A stretch of 17,028 nt of DNA from Victivallaceae bacterium. GTDB lineage: Bacteria > Verrucomicrobiota > Lentisphaeria > Victivallales > Victivallaceae. The translations under genes were made by a program, and so were the position numbers. The notes beneath the pieces are model-generated. The model had not been told where the DNA came from. It searched no databases and saw only the letters and a list, made by a program, of their open reading frames with translations. Where the stretch lies: NCBI GenBank assembly GCA_016292515.1, contig JAEDIJ010000040.1, positions 1-17,028 on the forward strand. Direction: 5' to 3'. The first letter of the stretch is position 1; every line of letters starts with the position of its first letter. Positions 7,561-14,831 of the stretch are shown here, piece by piece.

Positions 7561-9587
7561 GTATTGAATTTATCCTTGACGGAAAGAAGGTCACGGCGGA
7601 GCCGGGCCAGACGATATTGGAAGTGGCGCGCGCCAACGGGATCTCGATCCCGACGCTCTGCCGCGATGAAAAAGTGAGCCGTACCACCAGCTGTTTCGTC
7701 TGCGTGGTGCGCGATGTGAAAAGCGGCAAATTTCTGCCTTCCTGCTCGGCTTGCCCCGCTCCCAATCAGGAGATCGACGCGTCGAGCGAGACGGTGCGCG
7801 AAATGCGCCGCACCGCGCTCAATCTCCTGTTGAGCGAGCATACCGGCGACTGCGAAGCGCCCTGCACCTTGGCTTGCCCCGCGCACGCTTCGGTCGAGGA
7901 ATACGTCAAAGCCGGCCGCGACGGCGACTTCCTCAAAAGTTTGCAGATCATCAAAAAGCGCATCCCGCTCCCGATGTCGATCGGTCGCGTCTGCCCCCGC
8001 TTCTGCGAGAAAAACTGCCGCCGCAACGTCTACGGCAAACCGGTGGCGATCAACGAATTCAAACGTCTCGCCGCGGATCTTTACTACGATACTTATATGG
8101 AAGAACTGCCCGCGCTTTCGGGCAAAAAAGTGGCGATCGTCGGCGGCGGCCCCGCCGGACTTTCCGCTTCCTATTATTTGCGTATGGCGGGCGTTGAACC
8201 GACCGTTTTCGACGCGATGCCCAAAGCCGGCGGTATGCTCCGCTACGGCATCCCCGAATACCGTCTGCCCAAGGAGCGCATTCTCGACCGCGAGTTGAAG
8301 CACTACACTCAGATCGGCGTCAAATTTGAATTCGGCAAAAAACTCGGCGACAATCTTTCGCTCGACGAATTGCAGAAAAACTTCGACGCCGTCGTGATCG
8401 CCGTCGGCTGCTGGAAAGGTTCCGGCATGCACTGTCCCGGCGATGAACTTTCGACGATCGGCATCGACTTTTTGCGTCAGGCTTCCGAAAGCGGCTACCA
8501 GGCGAAAAATCCGGGCAAGGTGATCGTCGTCGGCGGCGGCAATACCGCGATGGACTGCGTCCGCACGAGCGTGCGTCTCGGCAGTCCCGACGTCAGCTGT
8601 TTCTACCGCCGTACCGAGGCGGAAATGCCGGCGGAAAAACTGGAAATCGCCGAAGCGCGCGAGGAAGGCGTCAAATTCACTTTCCTCGTCGCTCCCGTGA
8701 AATTGGAAAAACGCGGCGACAAACTCGTGTTGACCTGCCGCAAAATGGAATTGGGCGAGCCCGACGCTTCCGGCCGCCGCAAGCCGGTCGAGATCCCCGG
8801 CAGCGACTACGAAGTCGAAGCCGATACCGTCATCGCGGCGATCGGTCAGAAATCGGTGATCCCCGCCGGGATCCCCGCCAACCGTTTCGGCTACGCCGAC
8901 GCGCAACCCGGCACGGCGAAACTCGCGGATAAACTCTACGCCGCGGGCGATTGCCTTTCCGGCGCGGCGACGGTCGTGGAAGCGGTCGCAGGCGGCCGTT
9001 TCGCGGCGGAGGAGATCGAGCGCGACATCTACGGTATGGAGGTCGAGGTCGACAACCCGATCTACGTTTCGCGCGGCAAGTGGCAGCACCTCAAAAAGAG
9101 CGATCTCGTCTTTGTGCGCGACAACGTTTCCGAAGCGGAACGCGCCGAACTCAAAATGATCTCGCTCGACGAGCGCAAAACGACCTTCAAAGAGACCACC
9201 TTCACGATGGACAAGGAGACCGTTTCCGCCGAGGGCGACCGCTGCATCGGTTGCAGTTGCACCGACAAGGCGGAGTGCAAATTGCGCAAACACGCGGCGG
9301 AATACGGCTGCGACCCCGAAAAGATCAAGGGCGCGCGTCTCCCCGTCAGTTACGATACGCGCCATCCGCTCATCATTCAGGATCGCGGCAAGTGCATCAA
9401 GTGCGGCGTCTGCGTCAAGACCTGTGCCGAAGTCATCAACCGCAATCTCCTCGGCATCAAAAAGCGCGGTTTCAATACCTTCATCGGTACCGCTTTCGAC
9501 CAGGGCTTCGCCGGGAACTGCTCCGACTGCGGTGCCTGCATCGAGGCGTGTCCGACGGGCGCGCTTGATTGGCGCAACAAGAAATAA
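7557..9587 (+). CDS. NuoG-N-terminus/GltD (NfnB)-like FAD-dependent NAD(P)H oxidoreductase with C-terminal ferredoxin domain (StnA-like)
   Basis: This 676-residue fusion starts with a NuoG/HydA-type [2Fe-2S] domain (Cys35, 46, 49, 63). A GltD-type cluster region follows (Cys99/103/107 and Cys146/150/154), then a FAD-binding GGGPAG (196-201), a second Rossmann site VIVVGGGNTAMD (from about 324) for NAD(P)H, a cysteine cluster CIGCSC near 563, and two ferredoxin motifs (about 613 and 655). The hydrogenase H-cluster motifs are absent, so this is not HydA. With the NuoE- and NuoF-like partners it matches, from memory, the Stn (Sporomusa-type Nfn) transhydrogenase, which uses NADPH to reduce NAD+ and ferredoxin reversibly. 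The family assignment is firm; the exact reaction is inference. It could instead serve another flavin-based bifurcating enzyme using the same module. Confidence 0.87.
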   Translation: MSIEFILDGKKVTAEPGQTILEVARANGISIPTLCRDEKVSRTTSCFVCVVRDVKSGKFLPSCSACPAPNQEIDASSETVREMRRTALNLLLSEHTGDCEAPCTLACPAHASVEEYVKAGRDGDFLKSLQIIKKRIPLPMSIGRVCPRFCEKNCRRNVYGKPVAINEFKRLAADLYYDTYMEELPALSGKKVAIVGGGPAGLSASYYLRMAGVEPTVFDAMPKAGGMLRYGIPEYRLPKERILDRELKHYTQIGVKFEFGKKLGDNLSLDELQKNFDAVVIAVGCWKGSGMHCPGDELSTIGIDFLRQASESGYQAKNPGKVIVVGGGNTAMDCVRTSVRLGSPDVSCFYRRTEAEMPAEKLEIAEAREEGVKFTFLVAPVKLEKRGDKLVLTCRKMELGEPDASGRRKPVEIPGSDYEVEADTVIAAIGQKSVIPAGIPANRFGYADAQPGTAKLADKLYAAGDCLSGAATVVEAVAGGRFAAEEIERDIYGMEVEVDNPIYVSRGKWQHLKKSDLVFVRDNVSEAERAELKMISLDERKTTFKETTFTMDKETVSAEGDRCIGCSCTDKAECKLRKHAAEYGCDPEKIKGARLPVSYDTRHPLIIQDRGKCIKCGVCVKTCAEVINRNLLGIKKRGFNTFIGTAFDQGFAGNCSDCGACIEACPTGALDWRNKK

Positions 9588-9612
9588 GGTCGTTTCGACA
9601 TTATGGATCAAG

Positions 9613-9649
9613 CAGGCGGCCGATTGCGGAAATCGACCGCCTGTTTTTT
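9613..9649 (+). terminator. Intrinsic terminator after the StnABC-like operon
   Basis: CAGGCGGCCGATT (9613-9625) pairs with AATCGACCGCCTG (9631-9643) with a single mismatch and a five-base loop, followed by six T residues. It sits 25 bases after the oxidoreductase stop codon and only 6 bases before the next ATG, so mtaB begins almost inside the terminator. Confidence 0.85.
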
Positions 9650-9655
9650 AGGGAA

Positions 9656-10912
9656 ATGGCAAAGGCTGTTATCATCACTTTGGGGTGCCGCGTCAACTGC
9701 GCCGACAGCGCGTTGCTGACCGACCGCCTGACGAAAAAGGGGTTTGCCGTCGCGGAAAAAATCGACGCGGCGAATCCCCCCGATCTCGTCGTCGTCAACA
9801 CCTGTGCCGTCACTTCCGAAGCGGTGAGCAAATCGCGGCAGGCGGTGCGCCGCGCCCGCAAGATCGCGCCGTTGGCGCGCATCGTCGCCCTCGGTTGCGC
9901 CGCCGTGCCGGATGAAAAAAATCTGCTCGCCGCGGGGGCGGACTTGGTGCGCGATAATTTCTACAAAGTGCAAGCCCCGGATTTCACCGATACCCCGACG
10001 GCTTTTTCGGCGACTTTCCGCGAAAACGCGGTTTCGCAGTTTCCTTTCCGGACGCGCTCTTTCATCAAAATCCAGGAGGGATGCAATAATTTTTGCAGTT
10101 ATTGCATCGTGCCGCTCGTGCGGGGCAGGGAGAAATCGCGCGCCTTTGCCGAAGTGTTGGATGATTGCCGCCACGCGATCGCCGCGGGGTTTCCCGAGAT
10201 CGTTTTGAGCGGCGTCAATCTCTGCGCCTATACCGACGACGGCAGAAAACTTGCCGATCTCGTCGCCGAAGTCGCGAATCTTCCCGGAGATTTCCGCGTG
10301 CGCATCGGCTCCGCCGAGCCGCGCTTCGATCAGTTGAAACTTCTCGACGTGATGGCAAACGAAGCGAAAATCTGCCGCTTTTTGCATCTGTCTTTACAAC
10401 ACGGCTCCGATGTCATTTTACGATCGATGCACCGCCATTACAGTGCGGCGCAATATCGCGAATTCTGCCTTGCCGCGCGGGAAAAAATCCCCGATTTGCA
10501 CCTCGGCACCGACGTGATCGTCGGTTTCCCCGGCGAAACGGAGGAACTTTTTGAAGAATCGCTGGATTTTGTCGAAAAATTGCGTTTCGCCAATATCCAC
10601 CAGTTCATTTATTCTCCGCGCCCGGGGACGGCGGCGGCAAAGTTCCCGGAGCAAGTCCCGGGCTGTGTCGCCAAAATGCGCGCGCAAAAACTGCGCCGCG
10701 TCGCGCTCGCGTCGGCGGAAAATTTCCGGCAAAGCCAGATCGGCAAACGCTTCGGCGTCATTTTTGAACAGGACGACGGTAGAATTCTGCGCGGTTGGAG
10801 CGACCATTATCTTGAAGTCGCCGTACCGTCGCAAAGTTTCCCGCGCGGTAAGATCGTCGAAATCGAAGCGACCGAAAAAAATCTTCGCTCCGTCGGCGAT
10901 TTGCCAAAATAA
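9656..10912 (+). CDS. mtaB: MiaB-like radical SAM tRNA methylthiotransferase, probably MtaB
   Basis: This 418-residue enzyme probably adds a methylthio group to N6-threonylcarbamoyladenosine-37 in tRNAs that read ANN codons. The N-terminal cluster ligands are Cys11 (TLGCRVN), Cys50 (VNTCAVT) and Cys81 (LGCAA); the radical SAM triad is CNNFCSYC (Cys143, 147, 150), followed by the MTTase GVNL and LSLQHGSD segments. The TLGCRVN start favours MtaB over MiaB or RimO. I place the start at 9656: the family begins with this sequence, and an earlier in-frame ATG would require reading through the upstream terminator. No good ribosome-binding site is visible (AGGG is too close), and no promoter is obvious, so expression may depend on readthrough or leaderless-style initiation. 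Confidence 0.87.
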   Translation: MAKAVIITLGCRVNCADSALLTDRLTKKGFAVAEKIDAANPPDLVVVNTCAVTSEAVSKSRQAVRRARKIAPLARIVALGCAAVPDEKNLLAAGADLVRDNFYKVQAPDFTDTPTAFSATFRENAVSQFPFRTRSFIKIQEGCNNFCSYCIVPLVRGREKSRAFAEVLDDCRHAIAAGFPEIVLSGVNLCAYTDDGRKLADLVAEVANLPGDFRVRIGSAEPRFDQLKLLDVMANEAKICRFLHLSLQHGSDVILRSMHRHYSAAQYREFCLAAREKIPDLHLGTDVIVGFPGETEELFEESLDFVEKLRFANIHQFIYSPRPGTAAAKFPEQVPGCVAKMRAQKLRRVALASAENFRQSQIGKRFGVIFEQDDGRILRGWSDHYLEVAVPSQSFPRGKIVEIEATEKNLRSVGDLPK

Positions 10913-10929
10913 GAGAATGCGACTATATT
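10901..10929 (+). promoter_or_regulatory. Promoter of gpsA
   Basis: TTGCCA (10901-10906, inside the last codons of mtaB) and TATATT (10924-10929) are separated by 17 bases, about 47 bases ahead of the gpsA ATG. This leader carries ACCGTATCAAAA (10946-10957), identical to the lysS leader. Confidence 0.7.
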
Positions 10930-10975
10930 ATAGAGAATATGAATTACCGTATCAAAACGGCATAGGGAGTTCAAA

Positions 10976-11971
10976 ATGAAAGTTACCGTGATCGGCGACG
11001 GCGGTTGGGGAACCGCGCTCGCGCTCAATTTACTGGCGAATCATCACGACGTGACGCTGTGGGGAGCGTTCCCCGATTATATCGAGGAAATGCGTTCCTC
11101 GCATCAGAACCGCCGTTTTCTGCCCGGCGTGGAACTGCCGGAAAATCTCAAACTGGAAGCCGATCTCGCCAAAGCGGTCGACAAAAGCGCGATGTGCGTC
11201 TTTGCGACACCGACGCAGTTTCTGCGCGGCGTGCTGAAAAAATTCCGCGAAGTTCCCGCCTGTCCCGACCGTATTATCGTCAACGTCGCCAAGGGGATCG
11301 AGATCGATACGTGGCTTCGCATCGGCGAGATCATCGAGGCGGAGTTGGGAAAAGTCCGCTTCGTCGCCCTTTCGGGCCCCAGTCACGCGGAGGAAGTTTC
11401 CCGCCGGTTGCCGACGCTGGTGACGGCGGCTTCGACGGATATTGAGGCGGCGCAACTGGTTCAGCAGACCTTTATGAATGACCGCTTCCGCATCTACACT
11501 TCAAGCGACGTCGTCGGCGTCGAACTCGGCGGCGCGCTCAAAAACGTGATGGCGATCGCCGCCGGCGTGATCGACGGCATGGGGCTCGGCGACAATCCCA
11601 AAGCGGCATTGATGACCCGCGGCATCAGCGAAATGGGCAAATTAGGTGAATTGCTCGGCGGCAAGGCTTCGACCTTTTCCGGTTTGAGCGGCATCGGCGA
11701 TCTGATCGTCACCTGTACGAGCGGGCACAGCCGCAACCGCCACGTCGGCGAGGAATTGGGGCGCGGCAAGAAACTTAACGATATTCTCAAAGAAATGGGA
11801 ATGGTCGTCGCCGAGGGCGTCTGGACGGTGAAAGGTGCTTACGCGCTCAGCCGCAAAGTCGGTGCCGAAACCCCGATCATCGACGAAATTTATCGCGTCC
11901 TTTACGAAGACCGCGACGTCAAAGAGGCGATCCACGCCTTGATGACCCGCGCCGCCAAGAGCGAAGAGTAA
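10976..11971 (+). CDS. gpsA: NAD(P)H-dependent glycerol-3-phosphate dehydrogenase
   Basis: GpsA reduces dihydroxyacetone phosphate to sn-glycerol 3-phosphate, the backbone for phospholipid synthesis, in the cytosol. At 331 residues it has the usual family length. Visible motifs are the Rossmann GDGGWGTALA (residues 7-16; the family more often has GxGSWG), NVAKGIE, ALSGPSHAEEV, the catalytic-lysine region GVELGGALKNVMAIAAG, and SGIGDLIVTCTSGHSRNR. The start has an AGGGAG site six bases upstream. The stop codon overlaps the next ATG (TAATG), so gpsA leads a plus-strand unit that continues with the site-2 protease and the Nudix gene. Confidence 0.96.
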   Translation: MKVTVIGDGGWGTALALNLLANHHDVTLWGAFPDYIEEMRSSHQNRRFLPGVELPENLKLEADLAKAVDKSAMCVFATPTQFLRGVLKKFREVPACPDRIIVNVAKGIEIDTWLRIGEIIEAELGKVRFVALSGPSHAEEVSRRLPTLVTAASTDIEAAQLVQQTFMNDRFRIYTSSDVVGVELGGALKNVMAIAAGVIDGMGLGDNPKAALMTRGISEMGKLGELLGGKASTFSGLSGIGDLIVTCTSGHSRNRHVGEELGRGKKLNDILKEMGMVVAEGVWTVKGAYALSRKVGAETPIIDEIYRVLYEDRDVKEAIHALMTRAAKSEE

Positions 11972-12594
11972 TGGATCTCTTTCTGCGTTATCTCTGGGAA
12001 GATCCGCGCCTCTTTTTTTCGGCGGCGGTGATCGTCTGTTTTTCCATTTGCTGTCACGAATTCATGCACGCCTTTGTCGCGTTGAAACTCGGCGACGACA
12101 CGGCGGCGAATCAAGGACACCTTACGCTGAATCCGTTGCGGCAGATGGGCGTCGTTTCACTCATTATGTTTTGTCTTGTCGGCATCGCCTGGGGGCAAGT
12201 TCCCGTCGATTGGCGGAAATTGCGCGGACGCTTTGCCCCCGCGCTGGTCGCGTTGGCGGGGCCATTGACCAATCTCATCCTCGGATTTCTTTTCCTTGCC
12301 GGAGTGTTTGCGCTTGCCGGAAAATTCGGGGAAAGTTTCGCCGTGCAGATGCTTTGCTACGGCGGGATTTTGAATTACCTCCTTTTTCTCCTCAATCTGT
12401 TGCCGATCCCGGGCTTGGACGGCGGCACCGTCGTGCAGAATCTGCTGCCGCAATTGAACTGGAATCGCGCGGAGTGGAGCAAAGGGATCCTCTTTTTTCT
12501 CATCGTCGCGCTCTTTGCCGGATTTGATTATTTGTGGAGCGCGGCGGAATTTCTCGCGGGACAGACGTTAAACCTTTTGGCGTGGGTGTTCTGA
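11971..12594 (+). CDS. Site-2 protease family (M50) intramembrane metalloprotease
   Basis: This 207-residue polytopic membrane protein carries the zinc motif HEFMH (His29, Glu30, His33) in one hydrophobic segment and the third-ligand motif LLPIPGLDGG (Asp150) in another. A WGQVPVDWRKLRGRF linker and AGPLTNLILG lie between them. There is no PDZ domain, so it is the compact type of S2P. Such enzymes cut substrates within the membrane, often anti-sigma factors. No substrate is known here, but a sigma factor and a single-pass membrane protein are encoded about 400 bases downstream. Its start overlaps the gpsA stop and its stop overlaps the Nudix start (TGATG). Confidence 0.87.
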   Translation: MDLFLRYLWEDPRLFFSAAVIVCFSICCHEFMHAFVALKLGDDTAANQGHLTLNPLRQMGVVSLIMFCLVGIAWGQVPVDWRKLRGRFAPALVALAGPLTNLILGFLFLAGVFALAGKFGESFAVQMLCYGGILNYLLFLLNLLPIPGLDGGTVVQNLLPQLNWNRAEWSKGILFFLIVALFAGFDYLWSAAEFLAGQTLNLLAWVF

Positions 12595-12974
12595 TGGGGG
12601 ATATTCGCGTCGTCGCCGCCGTGATCCGACGGGGAAATCAGGTTTTGCTCGCGTCGCGTCCAAAGGATAAACCGCCTTACGGCTGGGAATTTCCCGGCGG
12701 CAAGATCGAAAAAGACGAAACGCCGCAAAAGGCGCTTCTGCGGGAATTGCGCGAGGAATTGGCGCTTGACGCGAGAGTCGGCGATACGATCTACATTTTT
12801 CGCAAACCGGGACTTTCGATCGAATTCATTCGCGCGATGATCGCGCCCGACGCAGTTCCCGCGCCGCAGGAAAATCAAAGTTTCCAATGGTACGCGCTCG
12901 ACGGCTCGACGCCGGAGAACTTGCTGCCCAACGATTGGCATTTCTGGCAATTTTTATCGAACTTCCGACAATAA
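12594..12974 (+). CDS. Nudix (MutT-like) hydrolase
   Basis: This 126-residue enzyme has a clear Nudix box: Gly36, Glu42 and the REL-REE core (Arg50-Glu55), with WEFPGGKIE leading into it as in MutT-type pyrophosphohydrolases. The usual second glycine of the box is Ala57. It probably hydrolyses (d)NTP derivatives such as oxidised guanine nucleotides, but the substrate cannot be fixed from sequence. I chose the ATG at 12594, which overlaps the protease stop; an upstream in-frame ATG lies inside the protease gene and would add residues foreign to the family. Confidence 0.85.
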   Translation: MGDIRVVAAVIRRGNQVLLASRPKDKPPYGWEFPGGKIEKDETPQKALLRELREELALDARVGDTIYIFRKPGLSIEFIRAMIAPDAVPAPQENQSFQWYALDGSTPENLLPNDWHFWQFLSNFRQ

Positions 12975-13016
12975 AACCGCCGCTTCCGGCGTTATAGGGA
13001 TGAAAGAGGAAAAGTT

Positions 13017-13583
13017 GTGACAAGTCCGCTGGAAAATATGGACGACGGCGCGCTGATCGCAAGTTTCTTGCGCGGCGGCGAAGCGGCGTTTGAAGTCCTC
13101 TATCGTCGGCATCGCGGCGCGCTCTACGCTTTTTTGACGCACCTCGTCGGGGATTCGGCGGAAGCGGATGAAGTTTTTTCGGAAACGTGGTTGCGCGCCT
13201 TGGAAAAATTGCCGAAATACCGCGACGACGGGAAATTCGACGCGTGGCTTTTCCGGATCGGACGCAACTTTTATCTGGATCGGTGCCGGGCGCGCCAGCG
13301 GAGAAAGAATGTTTCGCTCGACGACGAAACGCCGCCGCCTGTGTTGGCAAACGTTAACAGCGAACCGCAGACGCAGTCCGAGGCAAAAGAGACGGGTGAA
13401 TTGATCGCCGCCGCGTTGCGGAAACTTCCGGCGGAGCAGAGGGAGGTTTTTCTGTTGCGTCAGCAGGATGTCGCCTTTAAGGAGATCGCCTCGATTCAGC
13501 GGACGTCGGTCAATACGGTGTTGAGCCGGATGCAGTATGCGTTGCGCGCACTGCGCCGGGAACTTGCGGAAATTGTCCAGTGA
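13017..13583 (+). CDS. ECF-like RNA polymerase sigma factor
   Basis: This 188-residue protein has only sigma regions 2 (about residues 25-95, with AFEVLYRRHRGALYAFL and DEVFSETWLRAL) and 4 (about 128-183, LPAEQREVFLLR...FKEIASIQRTSVNTVLSRMQYALRALR). This is the extracytoplasmic-function type. The start is a GTG at 13017 preceded by AGAGGA at six bases; the ATG at 13038 is a less likely alternative. Two genes for a membrane protein and an exported protein follow directly, so a signal from the envelope is the likely trigger. No autoregulatory ECF-type promoter (GGAAC/GTC) could be made out upstream. The hairpin at 12978-12991 ahead of it is short and not clearly a terminator. Confidence 0.9.
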   Translation: MTSPLENMDDGALIASFLRGGEAAFEVLYRRHRGALYAFLTHLVGDSAEADEVFSETWLRALEKLPKYRDDGKFDAWLFRIGRNFYLDRCRARQRRKNVSLDDETPPPVLANVNSEPQTQSEAKETGELIAAALRKLPAEQREVFLLRQQDVAFKEIASIQRTSVNTVLSRMQYALRALRRELAEIVQ

Positions 13584-13597
13584 AAACGGGAGAAAAT

Positions 13598-13915
13598 ATG
13601 AAACGTTACGAATCTTTGCCGAAAGAATTGCCGGTGCCGGATTTTCTGAATGAAAAGATCCTGCGCGCGGCGTCGGATTTTTCTGCGCGTCGCCGTAAAA
13701 AAGCGGCGCAACGCCGCATCGTTTTCGGCGGCGCGGCGGCGGCAGCGGCAATGCTGATGACGGCTTATTTCGTCTTTCCGCAATCGCCGAAAAGGATGCC
13801 GCAACCGACCATCCGGCAGGAAGTTCCTGAATGGAGCGCGATCGATCAGGAAAGTTTCGTGCTGTGCGCGGAGCTTGATAGTTGCAACTTGTGGGATGAG
13901 GAGTTTTTGATATGA
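13598..13915 (+). CDS. Small single-pass membrane protein, putative anti-sigma factor
   Basis: This 105-residue protein has an N-terminal cytosolic part (1-40, with LPVPDFLNEKILRAA and then a basic RRRKKAAQRR stretch), one membrane segment (about 41-61, Ala-rich) and a short acidic outer tail containing two cysteines (90 and 96). I do not recognise a named domain. Its size, topology and place directly after a sigma factor resemble CnrY-type anti-sigma factors, which is inference. The ATG at 13598 has CGGGAG just upstream; a GTG at 13580 overlapping the sigma stop is an alternative. Its stop overlaps the next start (ATGA). Confidence 0.65.
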   Translation: MKRYESLPKELPVPDFLNEKILRAASDFSARRRKKAAQRRIVFGGAAAAAAMLMTAYFVFPQSPKRMPQPTIRQEVPEWSAIDQESFVLCAELDSCNLWDEEFLI

Positions 13916-14463
13916 AAAAAATCGCTTGGATCGTCGCCGTTTGCGGAGTCGCTTTGGTTTTGTCCGCATTGCCGGAAAAGGAACGCTTCCGTCGTGGACC
14001 GGGGATGTGGGAAGTCTTTTCGCAACTGGATGAAACGGAAAGAGGACAGTTGCTGAAATTGCAGCGGGAAGCCCCCGAGGCTTTCCGTGTGGAAATGGGA
14101 AAACGCGCGGAAAAACTCTATCAGGAAAAATTGGCGCAACAAGCCGAATTGCAGAAATTGATCGACGCTTATCAATCGACGGACGATGCGGCGAAAAAAG
14201 CCGAGATCAAGGCGCAGTTGACGGCGAAACTCACGGCGAATTTCGATCGGCGATTGGCGAATCACCGTCGCCAATTGGAAGAAATGAAACGCCGGACGGC
14301 ACTTTTCGAGCAGAAACTGGAAAAACGCGCGGCGGAAAAAGACGCGATCATTGAAAAATTGGCGCAAGGGTTGCTTTCGGGCGAAAAGAAACTGATGAAA
14401 GTGCATCGCGTCGATCTGCCGTCGCGTCCGCCGATGAAAAACGAAAAAAAGGGCGTCAAATAG
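13912..14463 (+). CDS. Exported coiled-coil protein, possibly a periplasmic stress/metal sensor (CnrX/CpxP-like architecture)
   Basis: This 183-residue protein has a signal peptide or N-terminal anchor (MKKIAWIVAVCGVALVLSAL) and is then almost wholly charged helix or coiled coil (about 35-165). WEVFSQLDETERGQLLKLQREAPEAFR resembles the first helix of the LTxxQ/ZraP-CpxP-Spy superfamily, but no clear LTxxQ motif is seen. The C-terminus is basic. It is translationally coupled to the putative anti-sigma factor, so it may be the periplasmic sensor of the same system. No metal-binding histidine cluster is evident. It could instead be an unrelated structural periplasmic protein. Confidence 0.6.
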   Translation: MKKIAWIVAVCGVALVLSALPEKERFRRGPGMWEVFSQLDETERGQLLKLQREAPEAFRVEMGKRAEKLYQEKLAQQAELQKLIDAYQSTDDAAKKAEIKAQLTAKLTANFDRRLANHRRQLEEMKRRTALFEQKLEKRAAEKDAIIEKLAQGLLSGEKKLMKVHRVDLPSRPPMKNEKKGVK

Positions 14464-14464
14464 T

Positions 14465-14493
14465 TTGTAAAATCCGCGAGGATATGCTATATT
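14465..14493 (+). promoter_or_regulatory. Promoter of tRNA-Glu
   Basis: TTGTAA (14465-14470) and TATATT (14488-14493) are separated by 17 bases, with the mature tRNA starting 11 bases after the -10. This puts the transcript start very near the tRNA 5' end. Confidence 0.75.
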
Positions 14494-14504
14494 AGAAACA
14501 TCGC

Positions 14505-14580
14505 GTCCCTATCGTCTAGTGGCCTAGGACATCGGGTTCTCATCCCGGCAACATGGGTTCGACTCCCATTGGGGATGCCA
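14505..14580 (+). tRNA. tRNA-Glu(CTC)
   Basis: This is a full cloverleaf of 76 bases. The acceptor GTCCCTA pairs with TGGGGAT, with wobble pairs at 1-72 and 6-67. The anticodon loop is TTCTCAT with anticodon CTC, the T arm is ATGGG-TTCGACT-CCCAT, and CCA is encoded. A run of seven T residues follows directly, suggesting termination. An open frame on the opposite strand across this gene is an artefact. Confidence 0.95.
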
Positions 14581-14630
14581 TTTTTTTACCTTTTTGCCTG
14601 AAAAAAGCAAGAAAAAAACGTGAAAACGGC

Positions 14631-14659
14631 TTGACATTTCGCAAAAAGTGTGGTTTATT
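14631..14659 (+). promoter_or_regulatory. Promoter of tRNA-Phe
   Basis: A perfect TTGACA (14631-14636) and TTTATT (14654-14659, within TTTATTATAA) lie 17 bases apart, about 38 bases ahead of the tRNA. This is the best -35 in the window. Confidence 0.75.
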
Positions 14660-14697
14660 ATAAGCACGAAGCCGGAAGAAATTTCGGATCCGCAGGT

Positions 14698-14773
14698 GGC
14701 AGGATAGCTCAGTCGGTAGAGCAGGGGACTGAAAATCCCCGTGTCCCCAGTTCGATTCTGGGTCCGGCCACCA
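14698..14773 (+). tRNA. tRNA-Phe(GAA)
   Basis: This is a cloverleaf of 76 bases with anticodon loop CTGAAAA (anticodon GAA), D arm GCTCAGTCGGTAGAGC, T arm CCCAG-TTCGATT-CTGGG and encoded CCA. The acceptor stem GGCAGGA/TCCGGCC has an A4-G69 mismatch, unusual for this tRNA. A T-rich tract follows. The shift to AT-richer DNA begins right at its 3' end, the typical insertion point of integrative elements. Confidence 0.93.
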
Positions 14774-14792
14774 CTTTTTTTGCCTTTTTTCT

Positions 14793-14831
14793 GCTGTAAG
14801 TCCTTGATTTTGAGCTTACAGCTTCTTTTTT
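14793..14831 (+). terminator. Possible terminator after tRNA-Phe
   Basis: GCTGTAAG (14793-14800) pairs perfectly with CTTACAGC (14815-14822) across a 14-base loop, followed by TTCTTTTTT. The large loop makes it a modest terminator, and the T-runs directly after the tRNA may already suffice. Confidence 0.4.

Noticed and set aside
5393..9587. Respiratory complex I or [FeFe]-hydrogenase operon
   Set aside because: There are no membrane Nuo subunits and no H-cluster cysteine motifs; the third subunit is GltD-like.
7539..9611. 690-residue minus-strand open frame opposite the StnA-like gene
   Set aside because: Antisense shadow with no recognisable domains, whereas the plus strand encodes a full set of cluster and flavin motifs.
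9569..9655. Upstream in-frame start for mtaB
   Set aside because: It would overlap the previous gene and translate through the terminator hairpin, adding residues not seen in the family.
12978..12991. Hairpin CGCCG-CTTC-CGGCG between the Nudix and sigma genes
   Set aside because: The stem is only five base pairs and lacks a following U-run, so I do not call it a terminator.
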